Under the pieces are notes generated by a model. That model did no database searches and had not been told where the DNA came from. It saw only the letters and a list, made by a program, of their open reading frames with translations. Source: Bacillota bacterium (GTDB taxonomy: Bacteria; Bacillota; UBA5301; JAMCQP01). Taken from it: a DNA stretch of 50,809 bases. Positions 11,385 to 20,785 of the stretch are shown here, piece after piece; the first letter of the stretch is position 1, and every line of letters begins with the position of its first letter. The position numbers and the translations under genes are program-made. The stretch lies in assembly GCA_023381695.1 (NCBI GenBank), contig JAMCQP010000075.1:1-50809 (forward strand). Direction: 5' to 3'.

Positions 11385-11753
11385 ATGGCTTTGCTGGCCC
11401 GGTTGAAAAGACCCGAGGACTTCCGGAGGGTCTATACTTATGGGACCTCATACGTACATAGGTTGATGGTCCTGTATGTACTGCCTTCCGGAAAGGATCC
11501 TTCCCGAATCGGTCTGGTGGTGAGCAAAAAGATCGGCAAAGCGGTGGTCCGAAACAAGGTCAAACGCCGGTTGCGCGAGATCACGGATTCCACGCGGGTG
11601 CCGGGAGGGTTCGATCTGGTGGTGGTGGCCAGGGGACGCGCCAGGGAGGCGAATTTTTGGACGTTGCACGGGGCGTTCTCTTCCCTGGCGCGCAGAGCCG
11701 GGGTCCTGGCTGAAGGAGAGAGCGCGGCGATTTTGGCAGAGGAGGACAAGTAG
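11385..11753 (+). CDS. rnpA: Ribonuclease P protein component
   Basis: Protein subunit (122 aa) of RNase P, which trims the 5' leader of pre-tRNA together with the catalytic RNA. The RNR motif [11 protein letters not shown] is at about residues 50-60, preceded by the conserved [15 protein letters not shown]. The start follows the rpmH stop by 1 nt and has only a weak ribosome site, which suggests coupling to rpmH. The stop overlaps the yidD start. The C-terminal tail after residue 105 is low-similarity. Confidence 0.96.
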   Translation: MALLARLKRPEDFRRVYTYGTSYVHRLMVLYVLPSGKDPSRIGLVVSKKIGKAVVRNKVKRRLREITDSTRVPGGFDLVVVARGRAREANFWTLHGAFSSLARRAGVLAEGESAAILAEEDK

Positions 11754-11962
11754 TGCGTTTTCTTGTTCTCGGCCTCATTCGTGTTTATCAGAAGGTGATC
11801 TCACCCCTCAAACCGAGGAGTTGCCGATTTTATCCGACGTGTTCCGAATACGCTGCCGGCGCCGTGAAAAAGCATGGCGTCGTCAGGGGTGGTTATCTGG
11901 CAATCCGGCGACTGTTGCGGTGCCACCCGTTTCATCCCGGAGGTTATGATCCTGTTCCCTGA
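11753..11962 (+). CDS. yidD: Membrane protein insertion efficiency factor YidD
   Basis: Small 69-residue protein with the YidD signature [20 protein letters not shown] and a later [12 protein letters not shown]. It is a membrane-associated factor that assists YidC-dependent insertion. Its GTG start overlaps the rnpA stop codon by one base (TAGTG), so translation is probably coupled. It lies directly before yidC, the usual order. Confidence 0.95.
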   Translation: MRFLVLGLIRVYQKVISPLKPRSCRFYPTCSEYAAGAVKKHGVVRGGYLAIRRLLRCHPFHPGGYDPVP

Positions 11963-11989
11963 AAAAATTGAAACGGGAGGTCGGGGGGT

Positions 11990-12616
11990 TTGTCTGTACT
12001 TCGTGAGGTGATGGTAACGTCCCTCAAGTTTTTTTACGGGTTTACCAGCAGTTATGGCCTGGCCATTATTCTTTTGACGGTGGCGATTCGCCTTTTGCTG
12101 TACCCGTTGTTTGCCAGCCAGACCAAGACCGCGGCGGCGATGAAGGAGTTGCAGCCCAAACTTGCGGAGCTCCAGGCGAAATACAAGAGTAAGCCGGAAG
12201 AGTACCAGAAGAAGATGATGGAGCTTTACAAGGAACACAAGATCAACCCGCTTGGCGGCTGTCTGCCCATGTTGATTCAGTTGCCGTTCCTGTGGGCGCT
12301 CTTTCAAGTCCTGGGAACCTTCCAGTTCGGCCAGGAAAAATTTTTGGGGCTATGGATTCTGAATAAACCGGATTCTTTTTACATCCTGCCAATCCTGGCC
12401 GGGGCAACAACCTATATCCAGATGGCGATGACGACCACCGATCCTTCTCAGCGGGCCATGACCTTGATCATGCCGATCTTTATCGCGTGGATGAGCCTCA
12501 AATTTGCCGCGGGCCTGACCATCTACTGGGTGGTGAGTAACATCTTCTCCATTGGCCAACAATATATTACCAACCGGCAATTGGCGGCGCGTCAAGAGGG
12601 GGGCAAAGCTAAGTGA
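11990..12616 (+). CDS. yidC: Membrane protein insertase YidC/SpoIIIJ (short form)
   Basis: Insertase of the Oxa1/YidC/Alb3 family, 208 aa with five predicted transmembrane segments. Recognisable parts are the first conserved helix YGLAIILLTVAIRLLLYPL with its essential Arg, the cytoplasmic helical hairpin (MKELQPKLAELQAKYKSKPEEYQKKMMELYK, given here in part: about 45-75), and NPLGGCLPMLIQLPFLWALF. The protein lacks the lipoprotein signal of Bacillus SpoIIIJ and starts directly before the conserved helix. The likely start is an unusual TTG at 11990 with GGGAGG about 9 nt upstream; an ATG at about residue 8 is possible. The stop overlaps the jag start. Confidence 0.93.
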   Translation: MSVLREVMVTSLKFFYGFTSSYGLAIILLTVAIRLLLYPLFASQTKTAAAMKELQPKLAELQAKYKSKPEEYQKKMMELYKEHKINPLGGCLPMLIQLPFLWALFQVLGTFQFGQEKFLGLWILNKPDSFYILPILAGATTYIQMAMTTTDPSQRAMTLIMPIFIAWMSLKFAAGLTIYWVVSNIFSIGQQYITNRQLAARQEGGKAK

Positions 12617-13332
12617 AGGAAGTAACCGTTACCGGCAAAAGTGTTGAAGATGCCGTAGCCGAGGCTTTGCAGTTGCTGGGTGCTTCGCGAAGCCAGGTTG
12701 AGGTGGAGGTTTTGAATGAAGGAACCAAGGGCCTTTTTGGCCTTCTTGGAAATAAGATGGCCAAAGTCCGCGTCTTGTTGCGGGAGGAGGAGGTCCCCGC
12801 CCCGGAGGTTTCAATTCTAGAGGGCTCAACCCGGAAGCCGGCGCCAGACCGTGAAGAGAGGACCGACCGCGCCAGGAAATTTTTGTCGCGGTTCTGCAAG
12901 ATCCTTGATGTAGAGGCGGAGATCACCCAGGAAGAAGGCGCCGAGGGAGCAGTGAACCTTGAGGTGAACGGCCCGGACCTGGGGATACTTATCGGACGCC
13001 ACGGGCAGACTCTGGATGCGCTGCAATATCTCCTGAATCTGTCGGCCAACAAGGGTGGCAAAGGCGGCCAGGACTGGGTAAGATTCGTTCTGGACGTGGA
13101 AGGATACCGGCGCCGGCGGGAGGAGACCTTGCAGGGCCTGGCGCGCCGGTTGGCCACCAAGGTCAAGGTCTATGGACGGAAGTCCGTTTTGGAGCCCATG
13201 ACCCCGCAGGAACGCCGGATTATCCATACCGCTCTTCAGGATGATCCGGATGTCTATACCTACAGCGAAGGGGAGGAACCTTTCCGCCGGGTGATCATCA
13301 GTCTCAGGGAAAAGACCGGCAAGACTAAGTAG
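12613..13332 (+). CDS. jag: RNA-binding protein KhpB/Jag (Jag-N, KH, R3H domains)
   Basis: 239 aa with three domains: Jag-N (residues 1-55, MKEVTVTGKSVEDAVAEAL), a KH domain (about 110-150, with LGILIGRHGQTLDALQYL as the GXXG-type loop), and a C-terminal R3H domain (about 165-235, with ERRIIHTAL). KhpB/Jag (EloR) binds RNA with KhpA and affects cell elongation in other Firmicutes. The GTG start overlaps the yidC stop in a GTGA arrangement, which indicates coupled translation. The region between Jag-N and KH (55-100) is charged and variable. Confidence 0.95.
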   Translation: MKEVTVTGKSVEDAVAEALQLLGASRSQVEVEVLNEGTKGLFGLLGNKMAKVRVLLREEEVPAPEVSILEGSTRKPAPDREERTDRARKFLSRFCKILDVEAEITQEEGAEGAVNLEVNGPDLGILIGRHGQTLDALQYLLNLSANKGGKGGQDWVRFVLDVEGYRRRREETLQGLARRLATKVKVYGRKSVLEPMTPQERRIIHTALQDDPDVYTYSEGEEPFRRVIISLREKTGKTK

Positions 13333-13376
13333 ATCCACAACACTCAACAAGCAGGATTGATCATGGTCTTTATCTG

Positions 13377-13400
13377 ATGCGTGCCGGGGTGGGCACGCAT
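13377..13400 (+). terminator. Hairpin after jag (possible weak terminator)
   Basis: ATGCGTGCC (13377-13385) and GGCACGCAT (13392-13400) form a perfect 9-bp stem with a 6-nt loop. It is followed by TTGTGTTAAAT rather than a clean T run, so termination may be partial. It sits between jag and mnmE. Confidence 0.5.
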
Positions 13401-13434
13401 TTGTGTTAAATACAGAAAAGAAGGGTGCTGGCCA

Positions 13435-14823
13435 GTGGATCAGGAAACAATTGCCGCCATTTCTACCGCCCTGGGTGAAAGCGGCATCGCCATTGTCCGC
13501 ATCAGCGGCGATCTGGCCATCCCCATCGCGGATCGGCTCTTCCGGCCACGTTCAAAGGGGAAGGAATCCTTGAAAACCGTTCCTTCCTTCTCCATGCATC
13601 TGGGAGCGATCTTCGATCCCCAGACCGGAGAAAAGATCGATGAAGTGATTGTTTCGGTGATGCACGGGCCCCGCACCTACACCCGGGAAGACGTGGTGGA
13701 GATCAATTGCCACGGTGGCGTGGCCGCGGTACACCGGGTTCTGGAAGTGGTTTTAGCCTGTGGCGCCCGGCTGGCGGCGCCAGGGGAATTTACGAAAAGG
13801 GCCTTTTTGAACGGCCGCCTGGATCTCTCCCAGGCGGAAGCCGTGATCGATATCATTAAGGCCAGGACGGACGCCAGCCTTCGTGTCGCCATGGGCAACC
13901 TGTCCGGCGGGATCTCCGCCTCGGTCCGGGAGATGCGGGATGTTCTTCTTGGCCTGAGCGCCTCCATAGAGGCGGCCATCGATTTTCCCGACGAGGAGAT
14001 TCCGGCTTTGCAGCCTGAGGAGGTGCTTCAAAGGCTGGAGGAGGTCTCCACGAAGCTGGAGGAGCTCATCGCCGCCGCGGAAGCGGGAAAGATCTACCGG
14101 GAGGGCGTGGGAACAGTCATCGTGGGCAAGCCCAACGTGGGGAAGTCCAGCCTTCTCAATGCCCTGTTGAGGGAATCCCGGGCCATCGTCACGGACGTGC
14201 CCGGAACAACCAGGGACGCCATCGAAGAGCTGCTTAACCTTCGGGGCATTCCTTTCCGGGTGGTGGACACCGCCGGGATTCGGGAGACGCGGGATGAGGT
14301 GGAAAAGCTCGGGGTGGAACGGACCCGCCGGTTTTTGGAGCAGGCGGATCTGGCCATCTTTGTGGTTGACGCACATCTGGGGCTCTCCGGGGAAGATCGG
14401 GAGATCATCGGTGAACTACGTTCGAAAAGGGTGATTGTGGCCATAAACAAGACCGATCTGCCGGAATCGGATGATCTGGCGGAGTTGGTGGATCTGTTGC
14501 CCGGGAAACGTTTGGTGCGGATGTCCATCACCAATGGATGGGGGCTGGCGGAACTGGAGGACGCCATGGTGGAGGCCGTGGCTAAAGGTCAGGTCACGCC
14601 CGGCGAGGGAGTTTTGGTGAGCAACCTGCGCCACAAGGAGGCCCTCCGGCGCGCCCAACGCTCCTTGCAGGAAGCCAGGAACACCGTGGTCCAGGGGTTG
14701 CCCGAGGACCTTTTGCCCGTGGATTTGAAGGCCGCCCTGGATGCGCTCGGGGAGATCACCGGGGAGACCGTGGACGACGAGGTTGTGGATCGAATCTTCA
14801 GCCAGTTTTGCATCGGAAAGTAG
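13435..14823 (+). CDS. mnmE: tRNA uridine-5-carboxymethylaminomethyl modification GTPase MnmE
   Basis: GTPase (462 aa) that works with MnmG to place (carboxymethyl)aminomethyl groups on wobble uridine 34. The N-terminal folate-binding domain starts DQETIAAISTALGESGIAIVR. The G domain has GKPNVGKSSLLNALL (G1), DTAGIRE (G3) and NKTD (G4). The protein ends in the catalytic CIGK motif. I chose the GTG at 13435, where homology begins, with a purine-rich GAAGGG upstream; the longer frame would start inside the preceding hairpin. mnmG follows 73 nt downstream. Confidence 0.97.
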   Translation: MDQETIAAISTALGESGIAIVRISGDLAIPIADRLFRPRSKGKESLKTVPSFSMHLGAIFDPQTGEKIDEVIVSVMHGPRTYTREDVVEINCHGGVAAVHRVLEVVLACGARLAAPGEFTKRAFLNGRLDLSQAEAVIDIIKARTDASLRVAMGNLSGGISASVREMRDVLLGLSASIEAAIDFPDEEIPALQPEEVLQRLEEVSTKLEELIAAAEAGKIYREGVGTVIVGKPNVGKSSLLNALLRESRAIVTDVPGTTRDAIEELLNLRGIPFRVVDTAGIRETRDEVEKLGVERTRRFLEQADLAIFVVDAHLGLSGEDREIIGELRSKRVIVAINKTDLPESDDLAELVDLLPGKRLVRMSITNGWGLAELEDAMVEAVAKGQVTPGEGVLVSNLRHKEALRRAQRSLQEARNTVVQGLPEDLLPVDLKAALDALGEITGETVDDEVVDRIFSQFCIGK

Positions 14824-14896
14824 TTTCGCAGATCCGTAAAGTAGTCTTGCCGGTTGGGAGGTGCGTGAGGTGCCGGTCCGTGGAGAGGAGAGTTCG

Positions 14897-16780
14897 GTGT
14901 ACGGGCGTTACGACGTGATCGTGGTGGGCGCCGGGCACGCGGGCTGCGAGGCGGGGCTGGCGGCGGCGCGCATGGGTTGCCGGACGCTGGTCTTGACCAT
15001 CAACCTGGACAACGTGGGTTGGATGCCGTGCAACCCGGCGATTGGCGGCCCGGCCAAGAGCCATCTGGTGCGGGAGGTTGATGCCCTGGGCGGAGAGATG
15101 GGCAAAAATATCGACAAGACCTACGTCCAGATCCGGATGCTCAACACCCGCAAGGGGCCGGCGGTGCATTCTCTGCGCGCGCAGGCGGACCGGGTCGCCT
15201 ATCATGTAGCCATGAAGGAGGCCCTGGAGAAGACGTCCAACCTTGAGCTGAAGCAGGCCATCGTCACGGAAGTGGTTTCAAGCGGGGACCGCGTGGCCGG
15301 GGTGCGGCTCAAGACGGGGACCTTTATTGCCGCATCCACCGTGGTGTTGACCACCGGCACCTATCTTGGAGGCCGGATTCATATCGGGGAGGTCAACTAC
15401 GAGTCCGGGCCGCATGGGCAGCATGCGGCCAGCGAGCTTTCCGAAAGCCTGCGGGCGCTTGGGTTCACCTTGATGCGTTTCAAGACCGGGACTCCACCCC
15501 GGGTGGACAGACGTTCTCTGGACTTTGGCAAGATGGAGATTCAGCCGGGACATAACGTGTTTACCGGCTTCTCTTTCCGGGAGGCGCCCGACCGCCGGGA
15601 TTTTGTGGGGGTTGAAGAACAGATTCCCTGCTGGTTGACTTACACCAGCCCGGCCACCCATGAGGTAATCGCCAGGAATATGTTCCGGGCGCCTGTCTTC
15701 AGCGGGGCGATTACCGGGGTGGGGCCCCGTTATTGCCCCTCCATCGAGACCAAGGTCGCGGAGTTTCCGGATAAGCCCCGCCATCAGATCTTCATTGAAC
15801 CGGAAGGGTGGCATACCTATGAGATGTATGTAAGCGGCCTGTCCACCAGTTTGCCGGAAGATGTCCAGATCGAATTGCTGCACACGATCCCCGGCCTGGA
15901 GCATGCGGTGGTGATGCGCCTGGGCTATGCCATAGAATATGACTGCCTTGACCCGGCGCAACTCACCCCTTCTCTTGAGACCAAGGCGATGGAGGGGTTG
16001 TTCACCGCCGGGCAGATCAACGGGAGTTCCGGTTATGAAGAGGCCGCCGCCCAGGGGATCATCGCGGGCATTAACGCCGCACTGCGAGTCGAGGGGCGGG
16101 AACCGTTTATTTTGGACCGTTCGGACGCCTATATCGGCGTTTTGATCGACGATCTGGTCACCAAGGGAACCCATGAGCCGTACAGGATGCTGACGACCAG
16201 GGCCGAATACCGGCTTCTGCTGCGGCAGGACAACGCGGACCTGCGCCTTACCGAAAAAGGGCATGCGCTGGGGCTGGTCGACGATGAGCATTATCGCAAA
16301 TTTGTCGAAAAGAGGGATGCGATCCTCCGGGAGGAGGAACGGCTGCGCAAGACGGTCGTCAATCCCGGCGAGGATGCCCAGGAGGTTCTGGCCGGGGCGG
16401 ATTCGGCCTCCTTGCAGCGCCCAGCTTCCCTTGCGGAACTTTTGAAACGCCCGGAACTGACCTACCGGAAACTGGCTCCTCTGGATCCCGAAAGGCCTCA
16501 TCTGCCGGCGGCGGTGGTGGAAGAGGTGGAGTTGCAGCTGAAATACGAGGGATATATCTCCAGGCAATCCGAGCAGGTGGAACGGTTCAAGAAGATGGAG
16601 GGGCGGAAAATTCCGCCGGAGATCGATTACAAGGCCATCACGGGCCTTTCCACGGAGGCCCGGGAAAAATTGAGCAAGATTCACCCCTACTCGCTTGGCC
16701 AGGCGTCAAGGATCTCCGGGGTCTCCCCGGCGGATCTTTCAGTCCTGGCGGTTTGTCTGGAACAGAGGCGGCGGGGTTGA
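14897..16780 (+). CDS. mnmG: tRNA uridine-5-carboxymethylaminomethyl modification enzyme MnmG
   Basis: FAD enzyme (627 aa) and partner of MnmE. The dinucleotide-binding motif [19 protein letters not shown] is at the N-terminus, followed by the family motif [23 protein letters not shown] (shown in part by PCNPAIGG). The mid-region [14 protein letters not shown] and the C-terminal helical GidA-associated domain ([30 protein letters not shown] region) are present. The GTG at 14897 is favoured by GGAGAGGAG at 6-nt spacing and gives the typical length; an in-frame GTG at 14861 is possible. Its end overlaps or abuts rsmG. Confidence 0.97.
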   Translation: MYGRYDVIVVGAGHAGCEAGLAAARMGCRTLVLTINLDNVGWMPCNPAIGGPAKSHLVREVDALGGEMGKNIDKTYVQIRMLNTRKGPAVHSLRAQADRVAYHVAMKEALEKTSNLELKQAIVTEVVSSGDRVAGVRLKTGTFIAASTVVLTTGTYLGGRIHIGEVNYESGPHGQHAASELSESLRALGFTLMRFKTGTPPRVDRRSLDFGKMEIQPGHNVFTGFSFREAPDRRDFVGVEEQIPCWLTYTSPATHEVIARNMFRAPVFSGAITGVGPRYCPSIETKVAEFPDKPRHQIFIEPEGWHTYEMYVSGLSTSLPEDVQIELLHTIPGLEHAVVMRLGYAIEYDCLDPAQLTPSLETKAMEGLFTAGQINGSSGYEEAAAQGIIAGINAALRVEGREPFILDRSDAYIGVLIDDLVTKGTHEPYRMLTTRAEYRLLLRQDNADLRLTEKGHALGLVDDEHYRKFVEKRDAILREEERLRKTVVNPGEDAQEVLAGADSASLQRPASLAELLKRPELTYRKLAPLDPERPHLPAAVVEEVELQLKYEGYISRQSEQVERFKKMEGRKIPPEIDYKAITGLSTEAREKLSKIHPYSLGQASRISGVSPADLSVLAVCLEQRRRG

Positions 16781-17586
16781 AGCGAGCAGATTCAAAAGTA
16801 TCTGATAGGGCGGGATCGGAAGTGGCTGAAAAGATCAAGGGGGGGCCCCCGGAGATCTCCTCGGAAAACACGGCGCGGGGCTATCTTGAAGAGTGGGGGC
16901 GCTCCGGCGAAGGACTGGCCCTGGACTCGGCGCAGATCGATCTTTTTATGGATTATCTGGCCGAGTTGATGGATTGGAACAAACGGATCAACCTCACCGC
17001 CATTCGCGAGGAACGGGAGATCGTCCAAAAACACTTCGTTGACTCCCTCACCTGCCTTCAGGCGGCGCCGTTTCCTGCCGGAAGCCGGGTAATCGATGTG
17101 GGCAGCGGTGCGGGTTTTCCAGGGGTTCCTTTGAAGATCGCCCGGCCCGACCTGGCGGTAACCCTGCTCGATTCGCTTCAAAAGCGGGTGGCCTTCCTGG
17201 AGCACCTCCGCGAAAAATTGGGCCTTGACGGGATTCTCGTGGTGCACGGCCGGGCCGAGGATCTGGCGCACTCTCCCCTGCACCGGGAAAGCTATGATGT
17301 CGCCACCGCCAGGGCCGTGGCCAGGTTGAGGGTTCTGGCTGAATACGTGCTGCCCTTTGTCAGGGTGGGAGGAACCTTCATTGCCCAGAAAGGGCCCGAG
17401 GCCGAGGCGGAACTTGAGGAAGCCCTGGCGGCCTTTAAAAAACTTGGCGGGGAGTTCCGGCGGATCAAGAAACTGGCTTTGCCCCATGAAGCCGGGGATC
17501 GAAACCTGGTGGTAATTGAAAAGGTCTCTCCTACTCCGTCCAATCTCCCGCGCAAGGCGGGCACGCCGGAGAAAAAGCCCTTGTAG
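16777..17586 (+). CDS. rsmG: 16S rRNA (guanine-527 N7) methyltransferase RsmG
   Basis: SAM-dependent methyltransferase for G527 of 16S rRNA. The SAM motif [17 protein letters not shown] is present, preceded by [27 protein letters not shown], the RsmG hallmark. Homology begins about 30 codons into the frame (ARGYLEEW), so the start is uncertain. TTG 16777 overlaps the mnmG stop (TTGA), TTG 16753 lies inside mnmG, and GTG 16822 has a weak purine-rich site. The N-terminal extension is rich in charged residues and Gly/Pro and may not be translated. Order mnmE-mnmG-rsmG-noc is standard for Firmicutes. Confidence 0.93.
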   Translation: MKRADSKVSDRAGSEVAEKIKGGPPEISSENTARGYLEEWGRSGEGLALDSAQIDLFMDYLAELMDWNKRINLTAIREEREIVQKHFVDSLTCLQAAPFPAGSRVIDVGSGAGFPGVPLKIARPDLAVTLLDSLQKRVAFLEHLREKLGLDGILVVHGRAEDLAHSPLHRESYDVATARAVARLRVLAEYVLPFVRVGGTFIAQKGPEAEAELEEALAAFKKLGGEFRRIKKLALPHEAGDRNLVVIEKVSPTPSNLPRKAGTPEKKPL

Positions 17587-17710
17587 AGGCGATCTATTCC
17601 GAACCGGGAGATCCTGGAAGGAAGTCCCGCGGGGGTGGCGAAGTTTAGATTGCATATTTTTTTGAACCTGACTTTTTGATCCAAAATCCGGACCAGAGGT
17701 GGCGGTGTCG

Positions 17711-18562
17711 ATGGAAGAATCCAGCCGGCGAACGGTTGTCGAAATTGCTGTCGACCTGATTGATGCCAGCCCCTACCAACCACGGCGGAGCTTTGATGCG
17801 GAAAGCCTGGCGGAGTTAAGCCAGTCGATTCGGGAACATGGGGTGATCCAGCCGATCCTGGTCTGTCCGGTTGGCGCGCGGTACGAACTGGTGGCCGGGG
17901 AACGGCGTTTGCGCGCCTGCCGGGCGCTTGAGATGCGGGCCATTCCCGCGATCGTGGTGGAGCTCTCCGAAAAGGAGAAAGCCATCACCACCTTGATTGA
18001 GAATCTGCAGAGAAAAGACTTGAACTGCCTGGAGGAGGCCAAAGGGTACGAGCGGTTGATCGGCGAGTTCAATTTTACCCAGGAGGAATTGGCCCGGCGG
18101 GTTGGGAAAAGCCAGTCCGCCGTTGCAAACAAATTGCGGTTGCTGCGCCTGCCTGAAGAAGTTAAAGAAAATATTTCCCGGGAAATAATCTCCGAACGAC
18201 ATGCCAGGGCCCTGTTAGGCCTTATTCGGGAAGGCGACCAGCTACAAGCGCTGAAGGAGATCATTCGCCACCAGCTAAGCGTGCGCCAGGCGGAGGAGTT
18301 GGTGCACACTATTCTGGAGGCTGGCGCCGGCCAATCGCCGAAGGCCAGGCCGAATGTGATCCGGATCTTGAAAGATTTGCGGATCTTTAAGAATTCATTA
18401 TACCAGCTGGTGGGGGAACTCAAGAAGTGCGGCGTGCAGGTGGAGTTCGAGGAGTCCGACGAGGAAGAATTCTATACCGTCCATATGGTTGTGAAAAAGA
18501 CCGGGGTGAAAAGGAGGAGCACCAAAGGAAAGATCGGCTTCAGGCGCCGGGGGATCTCTTAG
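17711..18562 (+). CDS. noc: Nucleoid occlusion protein Noc (ParB-like)
   Basis: ParB-family CTPase/DNA-binding protein, 283 aa. It has the ParB N-domain (SPYQPRRSFD, ELVAGERRLRA, the GERR CTP-binding box), ENLQRKDLNCLEEA, and a helix-turn-helix (TQEELARRVGKSQSAVANKLRLLRL, about 120-145). It is distinguished from ParB by its position upstream of soj-spo0J and by the perfect Noc-binding site inside its own gene. Noc coats DNA and blocks division over the nucleoid. The ATG at 17711 has AGAGGTGG at 8-nt spacing; GTG codons at 17699 and 17705 are alternatives. The C-terminus is basic (KRRSTKGKIGFRRRG), unlike ParB. Confidence 0.93.
   Translation: MEESSRRTVVEIAVDLIDASPYQPRRSFDAESLAELSQSIREHGVIQPILVCPVGARYELVAGERRLRACRALEMRAIPAIVVELSEKEKAITTLIENLQRKDLNCLEEAKGYERLIGEFNFTQEELARRVGKSQSAVANKLRLLRLPEEVKENISREIISERHARALLGLIREGDQLQALKEIIRHQLSVRQAEELVHTILEAGAGQSPKARPNVIRILKDLRIFKNSLYQLVGELKKCGVQVEFEESDEEEFYTVHMVVKKTGVKRRSTKGKIGFRRRGIS
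18173..18186. promoter_or_regulatory. Noc-binding site (NBS) within noc
   Basis: ATTTCCCGGGAAAT is a perfect 14-bp palindrome identical to the published B. subtilis NBS consensus. It lies in the codons just after the Noc helix-turn-helix (KENISREI). It supports the Noc assignment and suggests local nucleation of Noc on its own gene. Confidence 0.9.
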
Positions 18563-18643
18563 GCCCTGATCAGAGGGCTTGGGAAGATCGGGAGGCTTGA
18601 TAAAATTAGCGCCGTTACTTTGGGCTGAGAGGGAGGATAAAAG

Positions 18644-19405
18644 ATGGGTAAGATCCTTGCGGTGGTGAATCAGAAGGGGGGGGTCGGGAAGACCACCACG
18701 GTCATCAATCTGGCGGCTTGCCTGGCGGAGCAGGGTTTGAAGGTGTTGATGGTGGATGTGGATCCCCAGGGAAATACCAGCAGCGGGATTGGCATTGATA
18801 AGAGCAAATTGAATATGTGTGTATATGATGTTCTGATCAATGAACGACGGATCGATGAGATAAAGGTTTCCTCCGGATATCCGCAACTTGAACTTGTTCC
18901 CGCCAGAATTCACCTTGCGGGGGCTGAAATCGAACTGGTATCCACGGTGGGCCGGGAATTCCGGTTGAAAGAAGCGTTGAAACCGGTTCGGGATCGCTAT
19001 GATTTCATCCTCCTGGATTGCCCTCCTTCTCTGGGATTGTTGACCTTAAATGCTCTGACGGCGTCAGATGGGGCGCTGGTGCCGATTCAATGCGAGTATT
19101 TTGCCCTGGAGGGGTTGAGCCAGCTTTTGAAGACGATTGAACTGGTGCAACGGCATCTGAATCCTTCTCTTGAAATTTTTGGGGTGGTCATGACCATGTT
19201 CGATGCCAGGACAAATCTGGCGCAGCAGGTTATTGACGAGGTCAAGACCCATTTTGGCAAAAAGGTTTTTGCCACGATTATCCCCCGTAATATTCGCCTC
19301 AGCGAGGCGCCGAGTTTTGGCCAGCCGGTCATCGTTTATGACGGCAAATCCAGAGGGGCCATGGCTTATCAGGATCTGGCAAAGGAGGTAATGGCCCGTG
19401 GCTAG
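18644..19405 (+). CDS. soj: Chromosome-partitioning ATPase ParA/Soj
   Basis: 253-aa deviant-Walker ATPase. It starts MGKILAVVNQKGGVGKTTT, with the signature Lys in KGGVGKTT. The second motif VDVDPQGNTSSG and LLDCPPSLGLLTLNAL (switch II) follow. ParA cooperates with ParB-parS in chromosome segregation and, in Bacillus, modulates DnaA. A strong ribosome site (GGGAGGATAAAAG) precedes the ATG. Its end overlaps the parB start by 8 nt. Confidence 0.97.
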   Translation: MGKILAVVNQKGGVGKTTTVINLAACLAEQGLKVLMVDVDPQGNTSSGIGIDKSKLNMCVYDVLINERRIDEIKVSSGYPQLELVPARIHLAGAEIELVSTVGREFRLKEALKPVRDRYDFILLDCPPSLGLLTLNALTASDGALVPIQCEYFALEGLSQLLKTIELVQRHLNPSLEIFGVVMTMFDARTNLAQQVIDEVKTHFGKKVFATIIPRNIRLSEAPSFGQPVIVYDGKSRGAMAYQDLAKEVMARG

Positions 19406-20252
19406 GCAGGTGTTGGGACGGGGATTGGGCGCTCTAATCCAGGAAGCGGATAGCGTGGATCAGTCCGGCGTACGCAATCTCCCAATCGCTTCTATCAAGC
19501 CGAATCCGTTTCAGCCGCGGCGGCAGTTTGACGATGAAAAACTGGCGGAGCTGGCCGCCTCGATCAAGGAGCATGGAGTTATTCAGCCCCTGATTGTGCG
19601 GGAACGCGGGGAAGGATACGAGCTGGTAGCCGGGGAACGTCGTTGGCGGGCGGCGCAGCTGGCAGGCCTGACCGAGGTTCCGGTGGTCATCAAAGGGCTC
19701 AACGATGTTCAGATGATGCAAATTGCTCTGGTGGAGAACTTGCAACGCGAGGATCTAAACCCCCTGGAAGAAGCCCTGGCCTATTCCCGGCTGATTGGCG
19801 AATTCTCCATGACCCAGGAGGAGATTGCTCTTACAGTTGGGAAGAGCCGGCCGGCAGTTGCCAATACCCTTCGGCTGCTCCATTTGCCTGAAGAGATCCA
19901 GGAGAGTGTTTCACGTGGAACAATCAGCATGGGGCATGCCCGGGCAATTTTGGGATTGGAGGATCGCGGGCAACAGATTGCGGCCTGGGAAAAAGTAATC
20001 AACGATCAATTAAGTGTCCGGGAGACGGAGAAGCTGGTGGAATCCCTGAAAGAACCGCGCCCCTCCTCGCTCTCTGAAAAGAAGAAGCCGATTTTACAGC
20101 AGGACCTCGAACTCCAGGACATTGAAGACCGGTTAAAAAGGTATTACGGAACGCGAATACGCATTTCACCCGGGAAGACCAAGGGAAAGATCGAGATCGA
20201 ATATTATGGTGAAGAAGATCTGGAGCGCCTTTTGGAACTACTGGAACGGTAG
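19398..20252 (+). CDS. spo0J: Chromosome-partitioning protein ParB/Spo0J
   Basis: 284-aa CTP-dependent DNA clamp that loads at parS. It starts at GTG with the typical MARQVLGRGLGALI. The ParB N-domain has KPNPFQPRRQFDDEKL and ELVAGERRWRAAQ, then ENLQREDLNPLEEA. The helix-turn-helix is TQEEIALTVGKSRPAVANTLRLL. The C-terminal dimerisation part is about 235-284. Two parS sites lie in and just after the gene. Overlap with soj indicates coupled translation. Confidence 0.97.
   Translation: MARQVLGRGLGALIQEADSVDQSGVRNLPIASIKPNPFQPRRQFDDEKLAELAASIKEHGVIQPLIVRERGEGYELVAGERRWRAAQLAGLTEVPVVIKGLNDVQMMQIALVENLQREDLNPLEEALAYSRLIGEFSMTQEEIALTVGKSRPAVANTLRLLHLPEEIQESVSRGTISMGHARAILGLEDRGQQIAAWEKVINDQLSVRETEKLVESLKEPRPSSLSEKKKPILQQDLELQDIEDRLKRYYGTRIRISPGKTKGKIEIEYYGEEDLERLLELLER
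19907..19922. promoter_or_regulatory. parS site inside spo0J (one mismatch)
   Basis: TGTTTCACGTGGAACA differs from the consensus TGTTTCACGTGAAACA at one position. It lies within the ParB coding region just after the helix-turn-helix, as B. subtilis also has a parS in spo0J. Confidence 0.85.
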
Positions 20253-20258
20253 ATCCGA

Positions 20259-20274
20259 TGTTTCACGTGAAACA
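20259..20274. promoter_or_regulatory. Consensus parS site
   Basis: TGTTTCACGTGAAACA is a perfect 16-bp parS palindrome, 6 nt after the spo0J stop. It is the expected loading site for the neighbouring ParB. Read in frame it yields MFHVKH, a spurious-looking N-terminus for the downstream gene. Confidence 0.97.
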
Positions 20275-20311
20275 TAAGGCGAGCCGGGAGGGGATCAAGA
20301 TAGGCGAGAAC

Positions 20312-20785
20312 ATGGGGAGCGTTGCTGTGGGCGGGGTTGTTCTGGCTGGGGACCTGGCACTCATCGCCAAAAAGTCGCACGGCCCGTTACAGGGTTTCTG
20401 GATGATCCCTGGCGGAGGGGTAAAACCCGGAGAAACGCTGGATCTGGCAGTCCAACGCGAGGTTCAGGAAGAGACCGGCGTCAATGCGTCGGTGCGAGGA
20501 ATAATCGCGGTCCGGAGTTGTGTTCTGGAAGACGGCCGTTCCGATACACATGTGACCTTCCTTTTGGACAGCATTTCGGGAGAAATAAGGCCTGACGGCC
20601 GGGAGATCACGGAAGTCAAAATGGTTACCCTGGAAGAAGCACAGCAAATTACCCCCATGACGGAAATGTCCAGATACCTGATCGTTTTGGCTCTGGAAAA
20701 GAAGATGCAGTTGCTTTGCCCCAGCGACTTCCTTCCCTTTGATTTCCCGGAGGTGGCCAAATCCAGATACATTCTTTTTGCTTGA
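20312..20785 (+). CDS. Nudix hydrolase
   Basis: Nudix-fold pyrophosphohydrolase, 157 aa from the chosen start. The Nudix box is complete, running from GGGVKPGETLDLAVQ to REVQEETGV, with the catalytic REXXEE. The family hydrolyses nucleoside diphosphates linked to another moiety; the substrate cannot be told from sequence. An ATG at 20258 is in frame but would translate the parS site (MFHVKH...), and homology begins at MGSVAVGGVVLAGD, so the ATG at 20312 is preferred. The ribosome site is weak for both. The gene is followed by a 14-bp tandem duplication covering its stop codon. Confidence 0.88.
   Translation: MGSVAVGGVVLAGDLALIAKKSHGPLQGFWMIPGGGVKPGETLDLAVQREVQEETGVNASVRGIIAVRSCVLEDGRSDTHVTFLLDSISGEIRPDGREITEVKMVTLEEAQQITPMTEMSRYLIVLALEKKMQLLCPSDFLPFDFPEVAKSRYILFA

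Noticed and set aside
14491-14510. CCCGGGAAAC resembling a Noc site in mnmE
   Set aside because: The left half lacks ATTT and the palindrome is broken at several bases, unlike the two exact copies.
15278-16684. 468-codon open frame opposite mnmG
   Set aside because: Antisense shadow of a highly conserved gene with no domain pattern or ribosome site.
20258-20311. Upstream start of the Nudix gene (MFHVKH...)
   Set aside because: These codons are the parS palindrome and its flank; domain homology begins at 20312.
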